64,000 nt of DNA. Source: Dicyema japonicum. Its lineage: Eukaryota > Dicyemida > Rhombozoa > Dicyemidae. The position numbers and the translations under genes are program-made. The stretch is taken from positions 448,043 through 512,042 of the forward strand of contig RDEW01000005.1 in assembly GCA_011109175.1 (NCBI GenBank), written 5' to 3'. Below the pieces are notes generated by a model. It ran no database searches. It saw only the letters and a program-made list of their open reading frames with translations, and had not been told where the DNA came from. The stretch's first letter is position 1, and the number at the start of each line of letters is the position of its first letter. This document shows positions 32,440 to 43,276 of the stretch, in pieces.

Positions 32440-34840
32440 TTCGAAGAGGTTAATATGTCACATGGACTTGACAAAGCATGTGCAACACGAGTTAGCAAAT
32501 CACTGGTTAGTTTCATCCACTTCCTCCTATTCAAAGCCGCAGTGCGTAATTAGTCAAAATCCTCTCCATTTCCAAGATGCCGTCCCATTTTTTTGAGGTC
32601 CTCGTCGAGAACGACTGCCAATGTCGTCCTTGGGCGACCTCCAACATGAAGTAATCCTCCATGGCTACGTTCGCGGGGGCATCTATGTCCAGTCGCAGAA
32701 TATGGCTGAAAAGCCTCCATAATCTCATTAGAAATTTCTGAGGTCTTTGTCCTCTTATAAAGAAGATTAGATGACATCCTCGTATCACTTCTTTCGAACA
32801 TCATCTATGAAACGCATTAAGTCTCTTCAGTTAATTTCTTGAGCAGGCCCAGGTACCAGCGTTATACAGTAGTATGGGTTTCTCTAGTTATAATCGAGTT
32901 TTTGTTATAATGTCAAGGCCCTTTTTGTGGAGCAAGGTGTTTTTTAATCTGGAGAGGGCAGTTTGTGCTAGGGTTTTCCTTGTAATTTCTTCATGGTCTC
33001 CTAGGAGGGAACTAAGCTTTTTGCACTTGCGCCAGTGCTCCTCCGCCCTTGTTTTTTCCCTCTTGAGTTCAGTTACCTCAGTCTTGTCCGGATTTACTGT
33101 TATGAACCATTCGGCTAGCCTTCCAAGCACTTCTTCCATCAAGCAGGAAAGCGGTATTTTGTCGTTTGAAATAAAGTTTACGTCGTCAGCATACACGATA
33201 ATGTTTGTCTTTTCACCCAGTATTGGTTTTGACTTCCGTAAAGCGGCTTCAAGGTATATGACAAAAAGGATAGGTGATAATGGGTCTCCCTGTGGAGTCC
33301 CAACAGTCGTCTCAAATCGGCGAGACATGGCTCCCCAACTCCTACAGTAACCAAGTATCAGCTAGGAGGGTGGTAGCCATTCTGACAGTAGAAGCGTCAA
33401 GGCAACTCCCCGTCCGTCGACAGAGTCGAAGACCCTCGAAATGTCGATTCCGAGGATGGTTGTAGACATTTTGAACTTTTGAACGGCCGCACATCTCCAC
33501 TTGTGGGACCACAAAACATCGGAAGTCGATCTTCCTCCTCGGAATCCGCTGTGGTATAGCGACAGAAAAATATCTAGGCGTCCTTCCATCCTTTGTAATG
33601 TTATGTTCGCCAGAAATTTCCGAAGTGAATTCATTAATATGACTGGACGGAGGTTCTCAACATTAGCTCTTGGTTTATTCGCCTTCTGTACAGGTATCAA
33701 GATACCCTCTCCCAGGGTCAGCGTGTGACCATAATAGTACATTTCATTCAGGATCATAGCGATGCATTCATACAGCTTTTGGGCTCCATATATGAAGAAC
33801 TCACCACCGAGTCCGTCGGGACGAGGAATCCTGTTGTTTTTTCAACTTGGAACTCGCAAGTTCTACTTCATATGGTGTGATTTCTTAGTCCAATTTTCCC
33901 TTTGGTCCACAATCTGCGTTCCTTTGTCATCTCTTATCGGTTGATAAGGTCTCTTTCCTTTTATCTGTTTAGCAACCTCATAGAATTTAGCGTTGTCCTT
34001 GAGAGATTCTATCTTTTTAATCTGGTATTCTGTTATGCTGGCGAATAGTTTTTCTTTCTAGCCGCAATTTTGATTTTACGTTCGAATCGTCAGTATTTTG
34101 ATATAGCATCCATATGGTCTTCTGTTTATTGACAAGGTCCTTCACCGTGGAAATGTCATTGTCCGATGGGATTTTCTCATTTTCTTTCAATAGACTGGCT
34201 CCTTTGTGTGACTGATTTACAAAATCCCAAGATTTTCCGGGCGGCAAATCTTTAGGCATGTTTTCTAGTTCTGCATCCAGATACTCTTTGAATGCTAGGG
34301 CCCCTTCTGATTGACTGATTAAGGATTCCAAATTATAACGTCTATAGTTGGGTTCTGTGGTTTCAATGTTCTTCCATTTCGTTCTTTGTAGTACCATAAA
34401 TCTCTTTAGAGAAAGTCTGGCAATAATCATTTTGTGGTCGCTGTCGATAATCGATCCACCATAAGCTCGTGCATCAAGTACAATCCCTCGATCTTTTTGC
34501 CTGCATATGATATAGTCGATCTGGTTGTACATATTTATCACTCGTCCTTCGGGATTTGTTCTGTGTCCCGACCACGTGGATTTATGTTTGGCTGGATGCA
34601 TAAGGGCTGTATTGCATAAAAATAGGTTGTTCGTTTGAGAGAAGTTAGCTAGTAGGGTTCCCGGGAGATTTCTTTTTCCCCTACCATGCCTTCCCATGAA
34701 TGTCTCATCGGTCGTAACCTGGGTGCCAGCTTTCGCATTTAGGTCTCCTGCGATCATTACTAATGTTGAGAGAGCATACTTGGAGAAGACGGCAGAAAGA
34801 CTGGTGTAAAAGTCATCAATCTCCTCAGGGAAACGCGGTT
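32440..34840 (-). mobile_element. Family 3 LINE, 5'-truncated and inactivated
   Basis: The minus strand starts inside the APE endonuclease (F-P-E-E-I-D-D-F-Y-T-S-L, M-I-A-G-D-L-N-A-K-A-G, Y-N-Q-I-D-Y-I-I-C, D-S-D-H-K-M-I-I-A-R). It continues through RT blocks (G-I-L-I-P-V-Q-K, S-G-F-R-G-G-R-S-T, L-G-I-D-I-S-R-V-F-D-S-V, V-G-T-P-Q-G-D-P-L-S-P-I-L-F, V-Y-A-D-D-V-N-F) and a C-terminal F-S-H-I-L-R-L-D-I-D-A-P-A-N-V-A-M. The order and residues match the 46.5-49.4 kb element. Frameshifts and a deletion at about 33.35 kb inactivate it. Its 3' non-coding end (about 32.46-32.56 kb) is also found as a fragment around the 46.5-49.6 kb insertion. Confidence 0.85.
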
Positions 34841-34983
34841 ATGCAAGCAATTCTAATTAAAGATCTAAGACAGAAGTGCAAGCGCAACACATACTCTTAA
34901 GATTAAAAATTTATTTATTTTAAATTTATCATTTGAAAATATTTAAAAATATAACTGAACATCTGAATAACGTTGTTAATATT

Positions 34984-35558
34984 ATGCCATTTATCTACTC
35001 ATTAATGATTGTGAACAAGTACGGGTCTCTCCTTTACTTTTACGAATGTCCCAAGAAGACATTTAAGCGAGTAGTAAACAACAATGAATACGAGGATCTA
35101 ATTGAGGACAATGTGGTGTTAAAAGATATTGATAATGAGATTAAGGTGAATATTATTAAAAATACTTTTAGAAGGGATTTTTGGTCTCCAAAAATGAAGA
35201 TTCTTCGATTTTGTCTTTTACAAGTCCCCACTTGAGCGAAAACGACAGGATAGTTATGGCAAGCACATTCCATTCGCTGTTCCACATAAGCTACCAATTG
35301 GCGGGTGATGGAGCCTCGAATGGGATTCAATTTATTGATTCCCCAGAAACCCGCGCTTACTGTTTTCAGACACCGACTCATTTAAAATTTGTAATTTTCT
35401 GCCAGCACAGGCCCTTCCGTATCCAACAGTTAATGCAAAAACTTTATTTAATTTACGTGGATTATGCCTTGAAGGATCCCTTCTATATTTTTGATATGCC
35501 CATCACGTCAAACCTTTTCGATTCTGCCGTAAAGACCGCTTTAGATTTATTTTCTTAA
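34984..35558 (+). CDS. TRAPPC4: TRAPPC4/Trs23, TRAPP vesicle-tethering complex subunit
   Basis: Exon 1 begins M-P-F-I-Y-S-L-M-I-V-N-K-Y-G-S-L-L-Y (longin-type start). Exon 2 gives P-H-L-S-E-N-D-R-I-V-M-A-S-T-F-H-S-L-F, D-S-P-E-T-R-A-Y-C-F-Q-T-P-T, K-L-Y-L-I-Y-V-D-Y-A-L-K-D-P-F-Y and M-P-I-T-S-N-L-F-D, the TRAPPC4 C-terminal half in order. A 41-nt GT-AG intron (GTCTCC...TACAAG) restores the frame. TRAPPC4 is a core TRAPP subunit in ER-Golgi and Golgi traffic. Length is about 177 aa, shorter than human because the PDZ-like insert is absent. The start is the first ATG; an earlier in-frame TTG was not used. The truncated LINE lies 143 bp upstream. Confidence 0.9.
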
Positions 35559-36329
35559 TTATTTTTAATATAATTAATTTTTATTTTTTTATTAATGAGG
35601 TTTATTCAGAAAAATGAACAGATCATTCGTGGACCAAGTCGCAAAGTGGTTAGTGTTTTTGATAGAATCGCGAATAGCTGTGGTTAGATTGGCTACCTGC
35701 TTAATGAATTCCGTTCTGCTCTGTGTTTTCTTTAAATCCTATGAGGACATTGTTATTTGTGGGTCCAAATGATGTTAAGATAAGGGACCGATTCCCAAAT
35801 TAAAGAAGGTCGAACTTTTTATAAATGCGAAAATGAGATTTTGGTTATCAATTTGAGGTTAGGTACTTTGAGGGCAGGTTCCCATGTTGGAAGAGGTCAA
35901 AATTTTGGTTTTCATATTAATAGGAGAATGAGATTTGATCAATTCGAGATCAGGAATCTGGGTTGAATCAAGAGACTTTCTGACCCAGAATTAGTTTGAT
36001 TTCCTTATTCATCCCGACAATGTTATCGTCCAAGAGATGTCAACAAACAGGAGCTTTCGGAATATTCGTAAAAGTTCTTTAGGAATGTGCACTGTCTCCA
36101 TCAGGGACTTAGGAAATTAACGACATGAAAGAGATTAATCTCTGAGATCTTGTTGATTTGTCGAAATTCCAATAATTTTCACTGAAATAATGCTGTATGG
36201 CCATTTAAACTGAAACAGACAGAGTTAATGGAAATTTCAGTAAATCACGTTTGTTTAATTTAATAAAATTAACTGCTTACAACTAAATAGTAGACATTAA
36301 CAATTTGCACATTATATAACAATATTCTT
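35559..36329. other. Intergenic, nothing recognised
   Basis: Contains G/T-rich text (TTAGGTACTTTGAGGGCAGG) with no family match that I can see. Confidence 0.3.
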
Positions 36330-36530
36330 GGGCTCCATACTCTCGGATCCTCCTTACGTGGTCTTCCAATGTCCTATTGTAGAACGTTAAAGTCGCCAAG
36401 AATGCCTACGAAGGGATTCGATCTTTCTCAAGGACCGATCAATGTTCCTCTAGGAATTAGTGGAGGCTGGGATCACTTAATTAGTTTTTTTTGGTGATCT
36501 TGGAGTTCTAAAATAAAATAATAAAACAAC
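36330..36530 (+). repeat. Family 1 LINE 3' end fragment
   Basis: Ends with GGGATCACTTAATTAGTTTT then GGTGATCTTGGAGTTCTAAA and an AATAAAATAATAAAA tail; the text before it is diverged C-terminal coding sequence. Confidence 0.6.
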
Positions 36531-36611
36531 ATTGAACTCCTTGTTGTGCGCACTTTTGCGGTTAATTTCCGGATCTTCATGAGGATTTAATTTCATATTA
36601 TTTTGTAATGA

Positions 36612-36665
36612 AATGAGAATGAAAATTCCAAAGACCACGGTAATACCTAACTAATTAATCATGCG
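36612..36665 (-). repeat. Family 1 LINE tail, opposite orientation
   Basis: On the minus strand GTCGGGATCGCATGATTAAT, then TTACCGTGGTCTTTGGAA. It lies head-to-head with the tail at 36.47-36.53 kb. Confidence 0.6.
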
Positions 36666-37066
36666 ATCCCGACATGCTTATTATTGCTCAATGCTTCTCT
36701 CTCAAGCACACACAATCAGTACTCGACGCTCTTAGTTTAATGGACACGCTTATCGGTTCTTACAGATTAAGGATCTTAGAAACGTTGGAGATGAGTCATT
36801 ATTAAAAGTCCATCGCTTTGAATGTTTTTCTGGGCAACTTTAATCTTCATGGCATTTGTTTAGAAGATGAATGGTCCACATTAGATTCATGCGTAAGAAA
36901 TGAACGCTCAATGTAGTATTTAGATAGGGTGATTTCCGATCGAAAATGAAAAAAATCAAAATTTTATGAAAATTAAATTTTAAAATTTATTGAAATAATT
37001 TTATTAAATATTATTACTGTGGTGAACCTACTCATTTTTAAATAAATTAACCTAAATGGACTTGTA

Positions 37067-38879
37067 ATGAATACATACTTTGTCAACCATGTATTTAACG
37101 ATGGAGAAAAGGTTGTGGTCTATAGCGGCCATTTTATGGTCAGCACATTTGATAACACGAATCCGCTAAAGTCCAACAGAAATCCAAGTTTGATTAAAAT
37201 ACAATTTAAGACTTTTCACACATTTCTAGTCAGCAAACAGACTCCTCGTTGCAGAATCTCATTGACTTTCTGCATTCGACTTACAAGTCTTAATGGCCTT
37301 ATCGTAGGGGGGCGCTTATTTCCTCAAAATGGCGCAATTTCACCGGATGTTCGATCCCCTGTTCCAACAAAATTAGATTGAACAACGCCATTTGGCGGGA
37401 GTGGAGTCGTCAACGTATTTGGGGGTGTAATGGTAGACCGCCACGGAAAGAAACCGCTTGTCTGCAAATTCAACGATAAACTGAATGACCACAAGTCTAG
37501 CAAGAACGTAGACTTGAAATTATATTAAGAATATTATTTTCGAAAGGAATTTCAGGAATGCCCAGCCTTTGATGTTTCGTGGGGAGTATAACAAACTGAG
37601 GAAGTTCTTCTTCCAGCGAATTCGACTCGTTTCGGCCAAGAAACTGGAATCGACCCCCGAAATTGTAGTTTTCCAGTCTAACCCCAGGAAACCCCCAAAA
37701 TGACGGACTTTTCTGTTTACAACGACATCATTTACCCATATAATTACTCCACCAGCGACAAGAACTCGGTGGACTCGTTCGGACTGCAGTGCTCCTACTA
37801 CTCGAGACCCTTCAACCAGCAAACCATCCCCTATGATAACGGATACTACCCCCAGTTCCCGACTCATAACCAGATCAGTCCGTCCTTTCAACCGGATTAC
37901 AACCAATACTACAACTCTTCTCTCCAACAGCCCATTTCAGAACCTTGGGAGAGCGTGTACTACTCTCCCCCAAAGTTGGGGTCAAATCTCAAATATTATG
38001 TCCCCGGGCCTAAAATGTAGATTTATGGGCGTATTTAACCGCATAATTAGCGATAATTTATTTTGCAGAAATTCATTCGACAAGCCATACAACTTCTTCC
38101 CCTCCGTAACCTCAGTGAAGAGACACCAGTCGACCGAGGACACGTGTCGGTCTGTGGAACTGGACAATCGTCGGGAGCATCGTCATTTGACTCATTTAAA
38201 GTCAGAGAAGAACAGAAGACTGGAAATTAAGGCATCCTATTAGTCTCAGTGGTCTAGAAGTGGTTAGGGAGACTCCAAGGCTATGTACAGGATTCTAAGA
38301 AGAATGCCTTCACTACGAAATCAAGCTACGCCCACGTGCTCCGTGAAAGTTATCCTGGTATTATTGGCAGCCATAGACCTGATTGAAAGCAACGAGATTG
38401 AGATCAAACAGAAGGAGCAATTCCTCCAGAGGATCAAGGCTGAGTTGGAGATGAAGGCCAGTAAGACCAGGTCTTTGGGTGAAATAACGGAAGGTCACTG
38501 CAAGAGTTGATCCCTGATTCGAGCAGTCATACCTTTTTGAAGGACAGGGGAGAATATGTTAAATTCTTAAAGTACGTGAAGAATCGAGCGATCTCCAACC
38601 ATAAATTCATCATTTTCGGGCTAATCATGATTAATGCGGTCAAATCCTTCTTGGGGACCAACATATTCCGTAATTCCAGACTTACCGATGCCAACAAGTG
38701 GTGAATGAGAACGTCTCCATTTTTAATTTCCGTGAAGGTTTAAACTGATTTACTTTGAAGATTCCGTGACAACGTTAAGACTCCTATCAAAGAGAACCAA
38801 CATTATTAACGACCCTTCCACGTTCAAGGATGAGATGTGTCAAATATTAGATGATCTCGTGGCTGAGGCTACCTTATGA
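37067..38879 (+). CDS. MLXIP: Mondo/MLXIP (MondoA/ChREBP) bHLH-Zip transcription factor
   Basis: The ATG at 37067 leads to V-V-V-Y-S-G-H-F-M-V-S (Mondo conserved region 1). After introns come S-K-W-R-N-F and N-K-I-R-L-N-N-A-I-W-R-E-W (regions 2-3), K-K-P-L-V-C-K-F (region 4), and E-Y-N-K-L-R-K-F-F-F-Q-R-I-R-L (region 5). A Tyr/Pro/Gln-rich middle follows, then the basic helix R-H-L-T-H-L-K-S-E-K-N-R-R-L-E-I-K and helix 2/zipper R-E-T-I-D-L-I-E-S-N-E-I-E-I-K. The C-terminal dimerisation region has F-L-K-Y-V-K-N-R-A-I-S-N-H-K-F and ends E-A-T-L-stop at 38877-38879. Mondo proteins pair with Mlx and respond to glucose-6-phosphate. Introns are 21-26 nt, plus longer ones (37-44 nt) near the 3' end. 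One is best read as a 26-nt GC-AG intron at 38232-38257. A join near 38.0 kb is not fully resolved. Confidence 0.88.
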
Positions 38880-39234
38880 CCTAAATCATACAAAATGACA
38901 ACTCCTTGAGTTACCTGTAATCTTATACTTTATGCTTTATTATATAAATTTAGTCTTAATTTATTTTTGTGGTTTTAATTTCGCCCTTCAGTTATCATTG
39001 ATTTTAATCTCGGCAAGAGGTCAAGAGATAACTTTTTATATTGCGGAGAGCTCTGAATAAATAGGTTGGAACCACAACAACGACAGCACTACCTTGTAGT
39101 TCATTTATTTTATTTTTTTTTAAAAATTTAAAGATTTAATAATAATGGATTTCTTGTAAACATTTACATAGTTTATTTAGATCAAGCTAATCTATTTATA
39201 AGATTTATCGGTTCTATTTTCACACCCTACATAC
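38880..39234. other. AT-rich downstream region
   Basis: Nothing recognised. Confidence 0.3.
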
Positions 39235-39440
39235 TTAGTCGAAGGATTTGGTTTCTGCTCCTTGTCTTCCTCAATTTTTAAAGAACTTATTGGATCCACC
39301 TGTGCCTCTACATTTAAATAGGATCCATCCTTTTCCTATCCAAATAAAGAGGTTCCATAATGGTGGATACTTGGAGGGGGCGTGATACTGGGAAAGGATA
39401 CGTTTATTCCGACTGGGTAAAACCAATTTCTAGGTCATTG
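39235..39440 (+). repeat. Dispersed repeat R1, copy at 39.3 kb
   Basis: AGTCGAAGGATTTGGTTTCT, then GGATCCACCTGTGCCTCTAC, CCATAATGGTGGATACTTGG and GGGAAAGGATACGTTTATTC, in the same order as the 28.4-kb copy. Confidence 0.55.
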
Positions 39441-39745
39441 AAAAATAAGCTTATAATGAGTGTTCTTATTGATATTGAGCTAGAGACACTCCCCTAACCA
39501 AATTCTAATTGATCTTAAGTATTAATATTCCAGATCTGACTAATTTTAGTAACAGGGTCTGTATTAAGAGTAATCAATATCATCGTTTGTTTATATTGAC
39601 TACCATCGTGATGAATTCCTCTGCCAAGTTGTTATTGAGTGAACTGGAGCCACCATCTGGAAATAACTGTCTTTTCTCGATTACTATGTCATTTGGTTGC
39701 AATCAACCGTTAAGTCCTTGAAACCCAGTTGTACTTCCAGTTGAT
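39441..39745. other. Intergenic, nothing supported
   Basis: Plus-strand ORF 39509-39721 shows no motif; the stretch may hold diverged exons of the minus-strand paralogue fragment that follows. Confidence 0.25.
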
Positions 39746-39990
39746 CTACTTTAGTATCGTGGGAGGCAACCCCGTTAAGCTAACTAAAGAAAAGATAGTT
39801 TCGTATCTCCTCAACACTGTCAATGAGTTCATCAGGTTGATCAGGTGGCTCGCAGGACTGAGGAAGGGAGAGTCTCGAATGATACGATGGCTCTCCCGAA
39901 CATTGGGCTTACAATCATAAGGGATAACTCCCATTGTGTGCTCAATTCCTGCAGCCCTTAACTTAAAAATTGACTTTTGACTAATTATTT
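39746..39990 (-). pseudogene. Paralogue fragment of the small gene at 54.4 kb
   Basis: The minus strand encodes L-R-A-A-G-I-E-H-T-M-G-V-I and, in another frame, P-P-D-Q-P-D-E-L-I. The 54.4-kb gene has L-R-I-E-S-I-E-H-T-K-G-V-P and P-P-D-R-P-D-E-L-C. The DNA also matches in short blocks (GTGTGCTCAAT, GTTCATCAGG). Spacing between the two blocks differs, so this is a rearranged copy, or a gene with an intron between them. The product is unknown. Confidence 0.45.
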
Positions 39991-40124
39991 TTTTGGCCCA
40001 AAGCAGACGATCTAGTCCGTCGTATCAGTGCAATGATCCAAAGGTCACCAAGGATCCACGTGAGCCTGGATGGCTCCGAAAGCGTACTTCGATAGCTACT
40101 GTCAGAAGAAAGATCATTAAATTA

Positions 40125-40180
40125 AAATTATTCAAAGACCAAAGGTAACCAAACTAACTCATTGATCCTGACTCGTTCCA
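40125..40180 (-). repeat. Family 1 LINE tail
   Basis: On the minus strand GGATCAATGAGTTAGTTTGG, then CTTTGGTCTTTGAATAATTT. A second weaker one (AATTAAGTGATCCCGG on plus) is at about 40.37 kb. Confidence 0.5.
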
Positions 40181-40254
40181 GAACTTGTATCGGGTAACCA
40201 CATTGTTCCCCGGGGAAGAATAGTTGGATCTCTAGATGCCGGCGAGGCATTGCC

Positions 40255-40325
40255 TCAGTAAGGTGGATTCGATGACGCCATCGGAAGTAAGAAAATAATT
40301 TATGACCAACTAGCCACATTTATTT
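40255..40325. repeat. Dispersed repeat X, copy 1
   Basis: GTAAGGTGGATTCGATGACG, CCATCGGAAG and AAAATAATTTATGACCAACT, then AGCCACAT. The same order occurs at 61345-61412. Part of the sequence (AACTAGCCACATAGAACC) also recurs at about 40.55 kb. Confidence 0.6.
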
Positions 40326-40684
40326 AATAACCCCGAGAAGGGAACAACAAAGAGAAGGAATGAACCAACTAATTAAGTGATCCCGGTACACCTCAGAGGG
40401 ATCGATAGGTTTTTCTTGTGTTCCTCCAGAGTACCCACGGCTTTCCTGTATTGACGACGATCACCTTTCATTAAGATTTAAAGAGGGGTGGGTTTTCTTC
40501 CCCAATTTACGTGTATTTGGGGCTTCTAATCTTGAATGGAAGAAACTAGCCACATAGAACCACATATCACATCGGGACAGAGCATGCTTTTTTAACTTTT
40601 TTAATTTTAATTAATTTTAATTGTTATTCAAAAAAAGTTATAAATATTATAAATAAATAAATAAGGTCAATAATCAAGGATCAT
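40326..40684. other. Intergenic repeat debris
   Basis: Contains a weak family 1 tail at 40.35-40.39 kb and a piece of repeat X at about 40.55 kb; no gene. Confidence 0.35.
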
Positions 40685-41300
40685 TGATATGTTCCATCGA
40701 GCTTTTATAAGGAAGATCTTTACGTCAAAAATCCCAAACAACCTGAAACTCTGGATTGCTAATTCCCTAAATGAAAGAAGAGGAAGAGTGACTGCTGGAA
40801 AAACTAGGTCAGTGACCAAGTTCTTTCCAAATTGGGTCCCTCAAGGATCTCCACTATCACCACACCTGTTCAACCTATTCCTAAATGATATGCCTCCCTT
40901 ACAGTGACGATACTCTGGTTCTGACATATTCGGATGATATAATCGTCGCAGTCAAGACCAGTGCGTTAATACTGTTGTATACCGGCTACAAGCTTCATTG
41001 GAGGGTCTGAACTGTTGGTTCGTTAAGAACATTCTACATACAAGTCCCGAAAAGTCTTATACAACATTTTCACAACAAACAGAAGATTGACAAAAAAACC
41101 GGACATACTTGCGTTTGTTGAAGAATATAATAACTCTAATAGGGAATCACAGCCCAACAATACTAAAGCATATCGAGAAGGCACACAAGTATGATCTCTT
41201 AGCAAGCGAACTCGGGTTAATACTCAAAGCAACGTGTATGTAGTGTCAGTTGACTTGAGGGATCGTCAGCAAATACTACAAACACCATTTAGAAGCCTTG
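40685..41300 (+). mobile_element. Family 1 LINE reverse transcriptase remnant
   Basis: Encodes F-I-R-K-I-F-T-S-K-I-P-N-N-L-K-L-W-I-A-N, G-R-V-T-A-G-K, N-W-V-P-Q-G-S-P-L-S-P-H-L-F-N-L-F, and after a stop L-T-Y-S-D-D-I-I-V-A (catalytic box changed to Y-S-D-D). Later text is decayed C-terminal sequence. Truncated at both ends. Confidence 0.75.
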
Positions 41301-42039
41301 AAGCTGAAATATCCTGTGAAAGCTTATAAAGACTGTCACTATTAACAAGACAGCAGAGAGTATTATTAATAGATACACAGACAGTGGGAATTGTGGACGA
41401 CGAAGAGAAGGAGGCTAAGAATTACCACTACCAACATAAATGTGGGTAGGACTCACCAGAAGGTATTCGGGGAACTAATATCGATATGGGAATGATCGAC
41501 AAAGGAGGTGGTGTTGAAGGATACTGTTTGGTAAAAAATTAATTGAGTTTTGATAAAAATGGAGCTTTAATCATAAACTGCTTGAGAAAAAATGAACTAT
41601 GAAAAAATTTATCTGTCAATATGGGGGTATATGTTAATTAATAAAGAAGGCAGAAGAAACCTATAGAAGACGCTGATGATTAAATTGTATTTTAGTGACG
41701 ATTTATGTGGAATCGGGAAGTGTATAGATTTTCTGTAAATCAAGTTCAATTGCACATATATTTCGTTTCAAGACCTTTAAGGTATCGAATGGGTGGTTGA
41801 AAAGCTTTAAAAGACACGAGAAGTTCAATTGTCTTACAAGTGACAAAAATTCATGTTCTCGCGATAGAATTGATGACTTGTCTCACTCCTTAATGAAAAA
41901 TTGTCCAATACGGGGAGGTTAAATAGTTTAACTGCAATGAAACTTTTTTTTCTAAGAAAACTCAGAAAAATGATGATCCGGTCTGTTAGACTCCCCCACG
42001 CTCTTCTAGAGATTTCCATTTTTCGGAGGCTGTCTAGAT
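41301..42039. other. Intergenic, nothing supported
   Basis: May include decayed LINE C-terminal sequence to about 41.5 kb; no gene found. Confidence 0.3.
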
Positions 42040-42080
42040 CAGGCATGTCAAACTCAAAAGGCTCCAGAGGCCGCATAATA
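42040..42080. repeat. hAT-like transposon terminus
   Basis: CAGGCATGTCAAACTC followed by GGCTCCAGAGGCCGCA resembles the terminal inverted repeat and subterminal sequence of hAT transposons (pattern CAG...GTCAAACTC...GGCCGCA). The matching opposite end was not located, so the extent is unknown. Confidence 0.45.
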
Positions 42081-42230
42081 TAAATGAGTATACAAGCAAG
42101 CCACACAAACAAATCTGAAAACACCGTAATCTCATTGAAGTGTAATAATTTGCACTTCTATTACGACGACAATCATTTTTTCAAGATTATCATTTTCACT
42201 TTTTTGTTTTTTTCCTAAAGTGCCTCTTTT

Positions 42231-42560
42231 TCATGACAATTTTTCGTATGAAAATTGTATTAGCAGTTCCGATCTTGATCGGCTGAGTTCATAGCTTACA
42301 GCGACATTGGCTTGCTCTATTTTTGTAAAACATGTCTGTCGCTGTGCTAACTTAGCCTTCAATTCTCTGAGTCTTGAAACAAGCACTGGACCTTCGTATT
42401 TATCGAGGATGATGATTAGTTTCATAGTGTTTTTAAGTTGTACTCTTTTTGGTGTGGCAATGCTGTTATTGCGAACTAAACATTGTATTTTTGCATTAAC
42501 CATTGTGCAAAGGTACTGCAGTCCCCATTGTTCTTGAAATACTCGTCTTCTTAACTGAAG
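42231..42560 (-). CDS. Putative small coiled-coil protein, unidentified
   Basis: Minus-strand frame R-V-Q-L-K-N-T-M-K-L-I-I-I-L-D-K-Y-E-G then L-R-E-L-K-A-K-L-A-Q-R, coiled-coil-like, ending Y-E-K-L-S-stop at 42231. Upstream, ATGGCATCTTC at about 42.56 kb followed by a possible 23-nt GTTAAG...TTCAAG intron could be the first exon (M-A-S-S-N-N-G-D-C-S-T-F-A-Q-W-L). The splice into the coiled coil does not close cleanly. It may be a real small gene or a chance ORF. Confidence 0.35.
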   Translation of the reverse strand, partial: LQLRRRVFQEQWGLQYLCTMVNAKIQCLVRNNSIATPKRVQLKNTMKLIIILDKYEGPVLVSRLRELKAKLAQRQTCFTKIEQANVAVSYELSRSRSELLIQFSYEKLS

Positions 42561-43276
42561 ATGCCATTCTAAATGGGATCAGTTTGTCCACTATTTAGTA
42601 AAGACAATTAATATAACAACCAGCCGATTCCACAACATACAAATTATTATTTTTAAATTTGTTAAAATTATAGCTTATTAACGTCTTTTGACCACGTAGA
42701 AAACTTATAACCACGCCTGTCAATTTGAAGCCATTGACAGAGATTCACTGTTGATGAGATTTCATTTTAGGACAGATTTGAATTTATGGTGAAGGTAAGA
42801 CATTTGGAACCCAAAGTCTTAACTAAGCGGGAATACACAGATTCCGCCCCTAATCTCTATAAAAATAAATTGGAGAATGAAATGCTCACAATGATGGTAG
42901 TCAATATAAACAGACTACTATAGTTAATTGACTACATTTCAGTTACTCCCAATAGTATCTTACTAATATGTAACATTTTAATCCGTAATAGTGCTAATAG
43001 TCAGAAATATACATGAAAGAGGTTTTATCCAACTTTCATGATCAAAGCGAGACATAACTATTCCCAGAATCACGGCCATCCAGGTATCCACCATTATGGG
43101 ACTAATGGGTAGGGAATAGTGGCTAATAACTAAAATTCCCTAAGCAAAACTAATAAAAATTATTAGCTAAAATCAGTGTCAAATAACAGAAGATCATTTA
43201 TGAAAGAACTCCTCAGCCTCTCTATCCATTACCCAATTTCTGTTAGAATGTGACAGGACTAGGTAATGAGAGAAAA
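42561..43276. other. Intergenic, repeat-like text
   Basis: Around 43.06-43.10 kb text (GGTATCCACCATTATGGGAC) resembles a reversed piece of repeat R1. Otherwise nothing. Confidence 0.3.
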
